This document shows, in pieces, positions 36,215 through 49,573 of a DNA stretch of 64,000 bases (position 1 is its first letter; each line of letters opens with the position of its first letter). Position numbers and translations under genes: made by a program. The stretch spans positions 868,001-932,000 of the forward strand of contig NW_026970820.1 of assembly GCF_963678635.1 (NCBI RefSeq), read 5' to 3'. The notes under the pieces were generated by a model. That model made no database searches. It saw only the letters and a list, made by a program, of their open reading frames with translations, and had not been told where the DNA came from. Source of the stretch: Symsagittifera roscoffensis (lineage: Eukaryota > Xenacoelomorpha > Acoela > Convolutidae).

Positions 36215-38516
36215 AGGTTACTTTTTCGCCCCACCCACCCGACCAATATCATTTACCCACCCACCTGATCAGTCAGGCCACGACTACCTTTTTTCGATTT
36301 GATCGAGTAACGAAAAGCGGTTTGTGATTCTCCATCACCTTAAAAATGAAGGAGCAGGTTTTTACTTAGCCAACTATCCTTTTGGGGGTAAAATGGGTTT
36401 GGTTTTTGATGCGTCTTTGCCCGAAAACCTCATCAAAAAGAATAATTTACCCGGCTTTTCTAGTATTTCCTGACCACATTTTCGATCTGTCTCTGGCCAC
36501 GACGTCGTTTAGTTAATGTTCTTCCCCGACATTTTTTTCTACAATCGTATTTTTTTACGAATAAAAGAGATTGCCAACACATCAGCGCTGTCCAAAATAG
36601 ATTAGGAAATTGAACAACTTTAGTTTTTTTTTATTTTTGATCGTCGTAACGGATGCTCCCCACATGGGACCACAGGGGTCCCAGGGAGCATCCCAAAAAG
36701 ATTAAAGCAAAAGTTCAACAATTTTTTACCCGTCAATTTGGGTCACTCTTGCGGTTCAACAATCTGTATTTTTTTTAAAATGATTCCAAGAACAGTTCAG
36801 GGCTGCATGCAAAAAATAAGAACATTCTCACGCATCGGAATTATGAAATTACTAATTATTTTTTTTAAATTCTCATTATTTGTAGTAGCTTTATAAGATC
36901 CAAACTGAAAAACTAAAAAATCAACAATTTTTAACTATTTTTGAAATTAAAACACTCCGTATCTACAAAATCGACAATGGCAAGCTCAAATACACCATCA
37001 AAAATCATTTTTTTTTTCACTTTTGAAAACTTAAATTTTTTGAGAAAAAAAAAGTTGAGTCAGAAACGGGAAAAATCATATTTTTTCAAAATGTCAAAAA
37101 AAATTGTTCCATTTAAACTTAATCAGTAGGCCACACGTTGGGAACCTGTTCAAAATGTTCATCATAAACAATGCAGCAAAATTTACCCATTTTGAGAAAA
37201 GTGCAAAAAACACCTTTTTGGTTAACTCAAAAAAGTGGAAAAAGTGGAGAAAAGGGTCTTCAAAACGAAACCATCCAAAAGTGGCATTAACTAACTGCCA
37301 TTATTTTGTGAATTCAGACCCGCATGCAAAAATTTACGAAAATCCTACGGGAAGTTTTTGAGAACAGATTAGTTTCTCCGGAATTTTGGTAGTACTAATT
37401 TCATTACTGTACTTATAATTAAAGTCAAATCAAAAAGTCGTAAAAACTACAATTTTCAATCAATTTTGACAAATAAATGATCAAAACCCACTAAATTGGC
37501 TATGGCAAGTTCGAATCTACCATCAGAAACCATTTTTTCCCATTTCTGAAAATTTTCATTTTTTACAAAATAAATGTTGAGTCACAAACGGGAAAAATCA
37601 TACTTTTTCAAAAAGTCAAAAAAAATTCTTCCATTTAAACTAATTCATCAGGCCACACGTTAGGAACCTGTTCAAAATGGTTTCCATGATCAAAGCAGCA
37701 AAAGTCACCCATTTTGAGAAAAGACGAAAAAACACCTTTTTAGTTAACTCAAAAAAGTAGAAAAAGTGGAGAAAGGGGTCTTCAAAACAAAACCATCCAA
37801 AAGTGGCATTAACTAACTGCCATTATTTTGTAACTTCAGACCCGCATGCAAAAATTTACGAAAATCCTACGGGAAGTTTTTGAGAACAGATTAGTTTCTC
37901 CGGAATTTTGATAGTACTAATTTCATTACTGTACTTATAATTAAAGTCGAATCAAAAAGTCGTAAAAACTACAATTTTTAATCAATTTTGACAAATAAAT
38001 GATCAAAACCCACTAAATTGGCTATGGCAAGTTCGAATCTACCATCAGAAACCATTTTTTCCCATTTCTGAAAATTTTCATTTTAAAAAAAAAAATGTTG
38101 AGTCACAAACGGGAAAAATCATATTTTTTCAAAAAGTCAAACAAAATTGTTCCATTTAAACTAATTCATCAGGCCACACGTGAGGAACCTGTTCAGAATG
38201 GTTTTCATGATTAAAGCAGCAAAAGTCACCCATTTTGAGAAAAGTCGAAAAAACACCTTTTTAGTTAACTCAAAAAAGTGGAAAAAGTGGGAAAAGGGGT
38301 CTTCAAAATGAAACCATCCAAAAATGGCATTAACAAACTGCCATTATTTTCCAAATTCAGACCCGCATGCAAAAAATTAGGAAATTCTGACGGGCGGTTT
38401 AGCAGAACTCGATAGTTTCTAGGAATTTTAACTACCGTAAAAAATTTTTTGCTTTTTGACTGGAAGGGGCCCCTACCCCTTCCTAATTGCTTTTTGTGCT
38501 ACACGCGACCATCTAG
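36215..38516 (+). repeat. Family A unit, subtype A3 (2302 bp)
   Basis: The head starts AGGTTACTTTTTCGCCCC. It then has CCTGA-TCAG-TCAGG near 36264 and CGAT-TTG-ATCG near 36295. The hairpin is at 36651-36693. GCATGC tags at 36805, 37322, 37844 and 38365 mark about three subrepeats, the first diverged. The tail hairpin is at 38462-38483. The next unit has a B head, so this A tail is joined directly to a B start. Confidence 0.92.
36651..36693. other. Head hairpin of A3, GGATGCTCCC/GGGAGCATCC
   Basis: The outer stem is 10 bp and perfect; the inner stem is TGGGACC with GGTCCCA. Compared with A1, the internal loop and the tip have changed while both stems are kept. Confidence 0.85.
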
Positions 38517-40723
38517 CACCCTCAAGGTCACGTGACTTATTTTTGTTTCTGGTATTTTCTGAAACCAAAAGAGAGCGTGGTCATGCATCTACATCATGTG
38601 CTCAAGCAAATACGTGGACTTTTACGCATTCCCATTCGCAATGCGCCCTTCGGGCGCAAATGCCAATGCTCAATTAATTTTGCCAGGTGCAAATTTTTAA
38701 AGAAAATTTCTGATGAATTTTAACTTAAACTACCAACAAAAAACGCAAAGATTTCAAAGTGTGAAACAATCAAGTGTTTGCTAATACCGGGCATGCAGTG
38801 AGACTGATTTCGGCAAAATAAAATAGAAAATGAAGGAAATGGAAAGAAAAAAATTGTTCAAAATAAGAACGCATTATCAAAAACTTATTTGATCTCCGAT
38901 AATGTCATAATTCCGATCAAGCTGATTTCAGATTTTAAGCGTAGAGTTTACGGTTACGGCTGCTCCCTCTACAGGTCCCAGAGGGACCGAGTGAGCATCC
39001 TACGTCGATCCAGGATAACGGATAGTTGTTTTTAATTTTTCACAAAATATTTTTTCACTAATGCTTGTTTTCAATTCCTCATGAGAAGCTGTTTAAATTT
39101 TAAAAAATTGATTTTATTAATCAATGCTTCCAAGAACAACTGATTTTAGTGGGTTGCAAATGCGGTTGGTGAAAACTTGTAAGGGATAATGATGAGAAAA
39201 ATTTTAAGTTTTCAAATGAATTTAAAAACAGTTTTTTTCTTTTTTTCTTTTGTAAATCGGGAGAAATGATTCAGTTTTTTTAAGTTTTCCTCGCACCACC
39301 CACTGTTCATAAGTAATGAAGATTCCTGTTCTAGCCGTTTATAAAACTTTGGCAGAAAAAACATCAATATGATGTAAAATGTTTTAAAAAAGAGAAAAAA
39401 ATAAAAATTATGTTTTTTTTTTAAAAATCTAAAATTTGTAATTTTCAAAATTGAAAAAAAGTAAACATTAATTGCATATTACGATTCAACGTACCCAACT
39501 TAGTGGGTATAGCATTTTGAATTACCAAAAAATGTTGAAAATTGTAGATTTTATGAAGTTTTCATTTTGGCTATTTTTCCTTGTCGCCTCCACTTAAGGC
39601 ACCTTTGAGCCAACTTGAGAAAGTGGAACCTAAACAAGCTATACAGATAGTCTCTATGAACCATTTTCAGCGTGATAACACGCCTGGAAGAAAAAAAGTT
39701 CCAGAAAAGAAAAAACATTTTGAACTTTAACCTTTTTTCTTCTTCAAATGGCGATACTTAGAAAAAATTTTCAGCTGAAAAGTTCAAAAAAAATCAAAAA
39801 ATTCAAATTTTGAAAAAATTTTAAAAAAATCTCATCATTCTGTTTATTGGAGTCTTCGAGGTTTTGGGAGACCTTATCTGGCGGCTAACAACAAGTGGAT
39901 CACTTATTTTAAAATTTTGAGAAAGGTCAAAAAAACATGTTTTTTCGACTTTTTTGACAGAATTTCGAAAGCAATATCTTGGCTAAAAACAAGAATGAGG
40001 GCCTAAAGTTAGTACAAACAGTACTCCCACATAAGGTACATTAGGTTGGAAACAAAAAATTTACTCTGACTCAAAAATCGTTTTTTAACTTTATTTCTGA
40101 ACAAGAAATTGAAAAGAAATCAAAAACTTAAAAATTTTTTGAAAAAAATGATTGTTTTGAAAAAGTGCCAATTTTTAGCTGAAACTTTTCATTTTAGCTA
40201 ATAAAGCCAGAGCAATGCCCTTTAAGCTCAAATAAATTAATTATGCAAATTATTTTCAAGTTTTTTCGTTAAAGCCTTTTGTTTTGAAAAAGTATTCAAA
40301 AATGGGTAAAAAAAGTCAAAAAAATCAATTTTCTCCGATTTAAAAACCTCCACTACCATGATGATTAGTGCGTTAGATAGGACTGCTGAGATCAATTTAG
40401 ACGTTCTTTCATAAGTATATCAAAATTTTTACTTATTTTTGAGAATTAAGCAAAATAAAAACTTTTCCCAAATTGGGCAAAAAGCCCAAATTAGCCCAAA
40501 CACCTGTTAAAAATTGTTGGGTCAAAAAATCACAAAAGGAAACCCCTATTCATTTGACATTTTAGGGCCGCATGCAAAAAATTAGACCAATCTAACCTGA
40601 CAATTTCGAGAATCGACTTTTTTGTCAAAATTCTCTAAAGACCAATTTAGGGAGATTACTTGTACCGGTGGGGGCCCTACCCCACCTAAAAAATTTTTGA
40701 AATGCTGGAACGCGGCCACCTAG
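38517..40723 (+). repeat. Family B unit 8 (2207 bp)
   Basis: Starts with a standard B head after an A tail. Hairpins at 38643-38657, 38958-39000 and tail 40667-40686. The rest is a typical B unit. Its short frames on both strands run through hairpins and A/T tracts and are not supported as genes. Confidence 0.92.
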
Positions 40724-42928
40724 CACCCTCAAGGTCACGTGACTTAATTTTGTTTTTGGTATTTTCTGAAACCAAAAGAGAGCGTGGTCATGCATCGACA
40801 TCATGTGCTCAAGCAAATACGTGGACTTGTACGCATTCCCATTCGCAATGCGCACTTCGGGCGCAAATGCCAATGCTCAATTAATTTTGCCAGGTGAAAT
40901 ATTTTTACAGAAAAACTCGGATAAATTTTTACTTAAACTACCACCAAAAAACGCAAAGATTTCAAAGTGTGAAACAATCAAGTTTTTGCTAATACCGGGC
41001 ATGCAGTCAGACTAATTTCGGCAACAATAAAATGGAAAATGAAAGAAATGGAAAGAAAAAAAATTGTTCAAAATAAGAACGCAACATCAAAAACGTATTT
41101 GATCTCCGCTAATGACAAAATTATGATCAGGCTGATTTCAGATTAAAGCGTACAGTTAAAGGTTACGGATGCTCCCTCTAACGGCCCCAGAGGGACCGAG
41201 TGAGCATCCTACCTCGATCCAGGACAACGGATAGTTGTTTTTAATTTCTCATAAAATTTATTTTTCTTTAATGCTTGTTTTCATTTTCTCATGAGAAGCT
41301 GTAGACATTTCAAAACATTTTGATTTCATTAAACAATGGTTCCCGAAACAACTGACAATGGGTGCTTAAAAATACGGTTGGTGAAAATTGGTAAGGGATA
41401 ATGTTGAGAAAAATTGTAAGCTTTCAAGAAGTTTAAAAAAAAACAGTTTCTTTTCTTCTTTTTTTGTTAAATCAGAAATCAATCAAATTTTTTAAATTTT
41501 ACCTTAAAACAACTATTATGTTTAAGTAATGAAGATTCCTGTTCTAGCCTTTTATAACACGTTGGCAGAAAAAAAACATGAAACGTTTTGAAATAAAGAA
41601 AAATTAAAAAATGTTTTTTTTTGGAAAAAAGTAAAAAAAATAGTAAATTTCAAAATTGAAAAAAAGTGAAAATTAATTGCATAATACAATTCAGCGTACC
41701 CAACTTAGTGGGTCTAGCATTTTAAATCACCAAAAAAGGTTGAAAATTGTAGATTTTATGAAGTTTTCATTCTGGCTATTTTTCCTTGTTGCCTCCACTC
41801 AAGGCACCTTTGAGCCAACTTGAGAAACTGGAACTTAAACAAGCTATACAGATAGTCTGAATGAGCCATTTTCAGCGTGATAATACGCCTGGAAGAAAAA
41901 AAACTCCAGAAAAGAAAGAAAATTTTGAACTTTAACCTTTTTTCTTCTTCAAATGGCGATACTTAGAATAATTTTTCAGCTGAAAAGTTCAAAAAAAATA
42001 AAAAAATTCAAATTTTGAAGAAATTAAAAAAAATCTCATCAGTCTGTTCATTGGAGTCTTCGAGGTTCTGGGACACCTTATCTGGCGACTAACAACAAGT
42101 GGATCACTTATTTTAAAATTTTGAGAAAGGTCAAAAAAACATGTTTTTTCGACATTTTTGACAGAATTTCGAAAGCAATATCTTGGCTAAAAACAAGAAT
42201 GAGGGCCTAAAATTAGTACAAACAGTACTCCCACATAAAGTACATTAGGGTGGAAACAAAAAATTTACTCTGACTCAAAAATCGTTTTTTAACTTTATTT
42301 CTGAACAAGAAATTGAAAAGAAATCAAAAACTTAAAAATTTTTTGGAAAAAATGATTGTTTTGAAAAAGTGCCAATTTTTACTTGAAACTTTTCATTTTA
42401 GCTAATAAAGCCAGAGCAATGCCCTTTAAGCTCAAATAAATTAATTATGCAAATTATTTTCAAGTTTTTTCGTTAAAGCCTTTTATTTTGAAAAAGTATT
42501 CAAAAATGGGTAAAAAAAAGTCAAAAAAATCAATTTTCTCCGATTCAAAAACCTCCACTACCATGATGATTAGTGCGTTAGATAGGACTGCTGAGATCAA
42601 TTTAGACGTTTTTTCATAAGTATATCGAAATTTTTACTTATTTTTGAGAATTAAGCAAAATAAAAACTTTTCCCAAATTGGGCAAAAAGCCCAAATTAGC
42701 CCAAACACCTGTTAAAAAGTGTTGGGTCAAAAAATCACAAAAGGAAACCCCTATTCGTTTGACATTTTAGGGCCGCATGCAAAAAATTAGACCAATCTAA
42801 CCTGACAATTTCGAGAATCGACTTTTTTGTCAAAATTCTCTAAAGACCAATTTAGGGAGATTACTTGTACCGGTGGGGGCCCTACCCCACCTAAAAAATT
42901 TTTGAAATGCTGGAACGCGGCCACCTAG
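40724..42928 (+). repeat. Family B unit 9, diverged head (2205 bp)
   Basis: The small hairpin at 40850-40864 is reduced to GCGC/GCGC arms. The larger hairpin at 41167-41209 has a better outer stem than other B units (GGATGCTC with GAGCATCC, perfect) and one inner C-A. The segment 41120-41660 is diverged, with the same subtype traits as 26823 and 51782 units. The tail hairpin is at 42872-42891. Confidence 0.92.
41167..41209. other. B head hairpin with restored outer stem
   Basis: The outer stem GGATGCTC/GAGCATCC is perfect, whereas most B copies start GGCTGCTC and mismatch at the third base. The inner stem GGCCCC/GGGACC has one C-A on the plus strand (G-U on the minus strand). Confidence 0.8.
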
Positions 42929-45146
42929 CACAATCAGGTACTAGTGGCTTGATTTTGGTTTTTAATATTGTCTGGAACCAAAAGAGAGTGTCGTCAAGCA
43001 TCGACATCATGTGGTCAAGCAAATACGTGGACTTCTACGCATTCCCATTAGCAATGCGCCCTTCGGGCGCAAATGCCAATGCTCAATTAATTTTGCCTGG
43101 TGAAAAAAAAAAATTAATTAAAAAGTTCTCCTAAACTTTATTTTCAACTAACACCAAAAAACGCAAAGATTTCAAGGTGTAAAACTATCAAATTTTGGCC
43201 AATACCGGGCTTGCAATGAGACTGATGTTGGCAAAAGTAAAATACAAAATGAAGAAAATGGAAAGAAAAAAATTGTTGAAAATAAGAACGCAACATCAAA
43301 AACTTATTTGATCTCCGCTCAAATCATAATTCAGATCAGGCTGATTTCAGATTTTAAGCGTAGAATTTACGGTTACGGCTGCTCCCTCTACAGGTCCCAG
43401 AGGGACCGAGTGAGCATCCTACCTCGATCCAGGTTAACGGATAGTTGTTCTTAATTTTTCACAAAATTTTTTTACACTAATGCTTGTTTTCAATTCCTCA
43501 TGAGAAGCTGTATTAATTTTTAAAAAATTGATTTTATTAATCAATGCTTCCAAGAACAACTGATGTTAGGCGGTTACAAATGCGGTTGTTGAAAACTAGT
43601 AAGGGATAATGATGAGAAAAATTGTAAGTTTTCAAATGAATTGAAAAACGTTTTTTTTCCTTTTTTTCTTTTGTAAATCGGTAGAAATGAATCATTTTTT
43701 TTCAAGTTTTCCTCGCACCACCCACTGTTCTTAAGTAATGAAGATTCCTTCTCTAGCCGTTTATAACACTTTGGCTGAAAAAACATCAATTTGATGTAAA
43801 ATGTTTTAAAAAAGAGAAAAAATTAAAAATTATGTTTTTTTTTAAAAATCAAAAAATTTGTAATTTTCAAAATTGAAAAAAAGTGAAAATTAATTGCATA
43901 TTACGATTCAGCGTACCCAACTTAGTGGGTCTAGCTTTTTAAATTACCAAAAAATGTTGAAAATTGTAGATTTTATGAAGTTTTCATTTTGGCTATTTTT
44001 CCTTTTCGCCTCCACTTAAGGCACCTTTGAGCCAACTTGAGAAACTGGAACCTAAACAAGCTATACAGATAGTCTGAATGAGCAATTTTCAGTGTGATAA
44101 CACCCCTGGAAGAAAAAAACTGCAGAAAAGAAAGGGAATTTTGAACTTTAACCTTTTTTCTTCTTCAAATGGCGATACTTAGAATAATATTTCAGCTGAA
44201 AAGTTCAAAAAAAATCAAAAAATTCAAATTTTGAAATTTTTTAAAAAAAATCTCATCAGTCTGTTTATTGGAGTCTTCGAGGTTTTAGGAGACCTTATCT
44301 GGCGGCTAACAACAAGTGGATCACTTATTTTAAAATTTCGAGAAAGGTCAAAAAAACATGTTTTTTCGATTTTTTTGACAGAATTCCGAAAGCAATATCT
44401 TGGCTTAAAACAAAAATGAGGGCCTAAAATTAGTACAAACAATACTCCCACATAAAGTACATCAGGTTGGAAACAAAAAATTGACTCTGACTCAAAAATC
44501 GTTTTTAAACTTTATTTCTGAACAAAAAATTGTAAAAAAAATCAAAAATTTAAAATTTTTTTGAAAAAAATGATTGTTTTGAAAAAGTGCCAATTTTTAG
44601 CTGAAACTTTTTATTTTAGCTAAGAAAGCCAGAGCAATGCCCTTTAAGCTCAATTAAATTAATATAGCAAATTGTTTTCAAGTTTTTTCGTTAAAAGCTT
44701 TTCTTTTGAAAGAGTAGTCAAAATGGGTAAAAAAAAGTCAAAAAAATCAATTTTCTCAGATTCAAAAACCTTCACCACCATGATGATTAGTGCGTTAGAT
44801 AGGACTGCTGAGATCAATTTAGACGTATTTTCATAAGTATATCAAAATTTTTATTTATTTTTGAGAATTAGGCAAAATAAAAACTTTTCCCAAATTGGGC
44901 AAAATGCCCAAATTAGCCCAAACACCTGTTAAAAATTGTTGGGTCAAAAAGTCACAAAAGGAAACCCCTATTCGTTTGCCATTTTAGGGCCGCATGCAAA
45001 AAATTAGACCAATCTAACCTGACAATTTCGAGAATCGACTTTTTTGCAAAATTTCTCTATAGTCCATTTGAGGGATATTACTTGTACCGGTGGGGGCCCC
45101 TACCCCACCTCAAAAAATTTTGTAATGCTGGAACGCGGCCACCTAG
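42929..45146 (+). repeat. Family B unit 10, ACTAGT head (2218 bp)
   Basis: The head is CACAATCAGGTACTAGTGG: the usual CACGTG palindrome centre is replaced by ACTAGT. Hairpins at 43056-43070 and 43377-43419. The tail hairpin at 45089-45109 is the longer B form. In the tail-proximal hairpin near 44895, a single change gives TTGGGCA/TGCCCAA, one base pair longer than in other units. Confidence 0.92.
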
Positions 45147-47356
45147 CACAATCAGGTACTAGTGTTTTATTTTTGTTTTTCGTATTTTGTCAAACCAAAA
45201 GAGAGTGTAGTCAAGCATCAACATAATATGCTCAAGTAAATACGAGGACTTCTACGCATTCCCATTCGCAATGCGCCCTTCGGGCGCAAATGCCAATGCT
45301 CAATTAATTTTGCCAGGTGAAAATTTAAAAAAAAAAAATTCTGATGAATTTTAACTTAAACTACCACCAAAAAACGCAAAGATTTCAAAGTGTGATTTTA
45401 TCAAGTATTTGATAATACCGGGCATGCAGTGAGACTGATTTCGGCAAAATTAAAATGGAAAATGAAGGAAATGGAAAGAAAAAAATGTTCAAAATTAGAA
45501 CGCATTATCAAAAACTTATTTGATCTCCGCTAATGTTATAATTCCGATCAGGCTGATTTCAGATTTTAAGCGTAGAGTTTACGGTTACGGCTGCTCCCTC
45601 TACAGGTCCCAGAGGGACCGAGTGAGCATCCTACCTCGATCCAGGATAACGGATAGTTGTTTTTAGTTTTTCACAAAATTTTTTTTCACTATTCCTTGTT
45701 TTCAATTCCTCATGAGAAGCTGTATTATGCTTCAAAAAAATTGATTTATTAATCAATGCTTCCAAGAACAACTGATGTTAGGCGGTTACAAATGCGGTTG
45801 ATGAAAACTAGTGAGGGATAATGATGAGAAAAATTGTAAGTTTTCAAATGAATTTAAAAACAGTTTTTTCTTTTTTTCTTTTGTAAATCGGGAGAAATGA
45901 ATCACTTTTTTTTGTTTTCCTCGCACCACTCACTGTTCTTAAGTAATGAAGATTCCTGTTCTAGCCGTTTATAACACTTTGGCAGAAGCAACATCAATAT
46001 GATGTAAAATGTTTTAAAAAAGAGAAAAAATTAAAAATTATGTTTTGTTTTTAAAAAGTCAAAAATTTGTAATTTTCAAAATTGAAAAAAAGTGAAAATT
46101 AATTGCATATTACGATTCAGCGTACCCAACTTAGTGGGTCTAGCATTTTAAATTACCAAAAAATGTTGAAAATTGTAGATTTTATGAAGTTTTCATTTTG
46201 GCTATTTTTCCTTTTCGCCTCCACTTAAGGCACCTTTGAGCCAACTTGAGAAACTGGAATCTAAACAAGCTATACAGATAGTCTGAATGAGCCATTTTCA
46301 GCGTGATAACACCCCTGGAAGAAAAAAAACTGCAAAAAAGAAAGGGAATTTTGAACTTTAACCTTTTTTCTTCTTCAAATGGCGATACTTAGAATAATTT
46401 TTCAGCTGAAAAGTTCAAAAAAAATCAAAAAATTCAAATTTTGAAAAAAATTTAAAAAAATCTCATCAGTCTGTTTATTGGAGTCTTCGAGGTTTTGGGA
46501 GATCTTATCTGGCGGCTAACAACAAAAGGATCACTTATTATAAAAATTTGAGAAAGGTCAAAAAAACATGTTTTTTCGATTTTTTTGACAGAATTCCGAA
46601 AGCAATATCTTGGCTAAAAACAAAAATGAGGGCCTAAAATTAGTACAAACAGTACTCCCACATAAAGTACATTAGGTTGGAAACAAAAAATTGACTCTGA
46701 CTCAAAAATCGTTTTTTAACTTTATTTCTGAACAAAAAATTGTAAAAAAATCAAAAATTAAAAATTTTTTTGAAAAAAACGATTGTTTTGAAAAAGTGCC
46801 AAATTTTAGCTGAAACTTTTCATTTTAGCTAAGAAAGCCAGAGCAAGGTTCTTTAAGCTCAAATAACTTAATTAAGCAAATTATTTTCAAGTTTTTTCGT
46901 TAAAGGCTTTTATTTTGAAAAAGTATTCAAAAATGGGTAAAAAATAGTCAAAAAAATTAATTTTCTCAGATTAAAAAACCTCCACTGCCATGACGATTAT
47001 TTCGTTCGATAGGACTACTGAGATCAATTTAGACGTATTTTCATAAGTATATCAAAATTTTTATTTATTTTTGAGAATTAAGCAAAATAAAAACTTTTCC
47101 CAAATTGGGCAAAAAGCCCAAATTAGCCCAAACACCTGTTAAAAATTGTTGGGTCAAAAAGTCACAAAAGGAAACCCCTATTCGTTTGACATTTTAGGGC
47201 CGCATGCAAAAAATTAGACCAATCTAACCTGACAATTTCGAGAATCGACTTTTTTGCAAAATTTCTCTATAGTCCATTTGAGGGATATTACTTGTACCGG
47301 TGGGGGCCCCTACCCCACCTCAAAAAATTTTGTAATGCTGGAACGCGGCCACCTAG
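45147..47356 (+). repeat. Family B unit 11, ACTAGT head (2210 bp)
   Basis: The head is again CACAATCAGGTACTAGTG, but it continues TTTTATTTTTG, so the flanking G pair is lost. Hairpins at 45273-45287 and 45589-45631. The tail hairpin at 47299-47319 is the longer form. Confidence 0.92.
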
Positions 47357-49573
47357 CACCCTCAAGGTCACGTGACTTATTTTTGTTTTTGGAATTTTCT
47401 GAAACCAAAGCGAGCATGGTCATGCATCGACATCATGTGCTCAAGCAAATACGTGGACTTCTACGCATTCCCATTCGCAATGCGCCCATCGGGCGCAAAT
47501 GCCAATGCTCAACTAATTTTGCCAGGTGAAAAAATAAATTAATTAAAAAGTTCTCCTAAACTTTATTTTCAACTACCACCAAAAAACGCAAAGACTTCAA
47601 GGTGTAAAACTATCAAATTTTGGCCAATACCGGGCTTGCAATGAGACTGATGTTGGCAAAAGTAAAATAGAAAATGAAGAAAATGGAAAGAAAAAAATTG
47701 TTGAAAATAAGAACGCAACATCAAAAACTTATTTGATCTCCGCTCAAATCATAATTCAGATCAGGCTGATTTCAGATTTTAAGCGTAGAATTTACGGTTA
47801 CGGCTGCTCCCTCTACAGGTCCCAGAGGGACCGAGTGAGCATCCTACCTCGATCCAGGTTAACGGATAGTTGTTCTTAATTTTTCACAAAATTTTTTTAC
47901 TCTAATGCTTGTTTTCAATTCCTCATGAGAAGCTGTATTAATTTTAAAAAAATTGATTTTATTAATCAATGCTTCCAAGAACAACTGATGTTAGGTGGTT
48001 ACAAATGCGGTTGTTGAAAACTAGTAAGGGATAATGATGAGAAAAATTGTAAGTTTTCAAATGAATTGAAAAACGGTTTTTTTCCTTTGTTTCTTTTGTA
48101 AATCGGTAGAAATGAATCATGTTTTTTTTAAGTTTTGCTCGCACCACCCACTGTTCTTAAGTAATGAAGATTCCTTCTCTAGCCGTTTATAACACTTTGG
48201 CAGAAAAAACATCAATATGATGTAAAATGTTTTAAAAAAGAGAAAAATTCAAAAATTATGTTTTTTTTTTTAAAATCAAAAAATTTGTAATTTTCAAAAT
48301 TGAAAAAAAGTGAAAATTAATTGCCTATTACGATTCAGCGTGCCCAATTTAGTGGGTCTAGCATTTTAAATTACCAAAAAACACTGAAAATTGTAGATTT
48401 TATGAAGTTTTCATTTTGGCTATTTTTCCTTTTCGACTCCACTTAAGGCACCTTTGAGCCAACTTGAGAAACTGGAACCTAAACAAGCTATACAGATAGT
48501 CTGAATGAGCCATTTTCAGCGTGATAACACCCCTGGAAGAAAAAAAACTGCAGAAAATAAAGGGAATTTTGAACTTTAACCTTTTTTCTTCTTCAAATGG
48601 CGATACTTAGAATAATTTTTCAGCTGAAAAGTTCAAAAAAATCAAAAAAATCAAATTTTGAAAAAATTTGTAAAAAAATCTCATCAGTCTGTTTATTGGA
48701 GTCTTCGAGGTTTTGGGAGACCTTATCTGGCGGCTAACAACAAGTGGGTCACTTATTTTAAAATTTTGAGAAAAGGCAAAAAAACCTGTTTTTACGATTT
48801 TTTAGACAGAAATCCGAAAGCAATATCTTGGCTTAAAACAAAAATGAGGGCCTAAAAATAGTACAAACAGTACTCCCACATAAAGTACATTAGGTTGGAA
48901 ACAAAAAATTGACTCTGATTCAAAAATCGTTTTATAACTTTATTTCTGAACAAAAAATTGTAAAAAAATCAAAAACTGAAAAATTTTTTGAAAAAAATGA
49001 TTGTTTTGAAAAAGTGCCAATTTTCAGCTGAAACTTTTCATTTTAGCTAAAAAAGCCAGAGCAAGGCCCTTTAAGCTCAAATAAATTAATTAAGCAAATT
49101 ATTTTCAAGTTTTTTCGTTAAAGGCTTTTATTTTGAAAAAGTATTCAAAAATGGGTAAAAAAAAGTCAAAAAAATCAATTTTCTCAGATTCAAAAACCTC
49201 CACCACCATGATGATTAGTTCGCTAGATAGGACTGCTGAAACCAATTTAGACGTATTTTCATAAGTATATCAAAATTTTTACTTATTTTTGAGAATTAAG
49301 CAAAATAAAAACTTTTCCCAAATTGGGCAAAAAGCCCAAATTAGCCCAAACACCTGTTAAAAATTGTTGGGTCGAAAAATCACAAAAAGAAACCCCTATT
49401 CGTTTGACATTTTAGGGCCGCATGCAAAAAATTAGACCAATCTAACCTGACAATTTCGAGAATCAACTTTTTTGTCAAAATTCTCTAAAGACCAATTTAG
49501 GGAGATTACTTGTACCGGTGGGGGCCCTACCCCACCTAAAAAATTTTTGAAATGCAGGAACGCGGCCACCTAG
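47357..49573 (+). repeat. Family B unit 12, composite (2217 bp)
   Basis: It has the GTCACGTGAC head, but from about 47525 it follows the unit at 56200, whose head is the ACTAGT type. The small hairpin at 47482-47496 has loop ATC. The larger hairpin is at 47802-47844 and the tail hairpin at 49517-49536. A variant near 49373 (GGGTCGAAAAATC) is shared only with the unit ending at 29033. Confidence 0.92.
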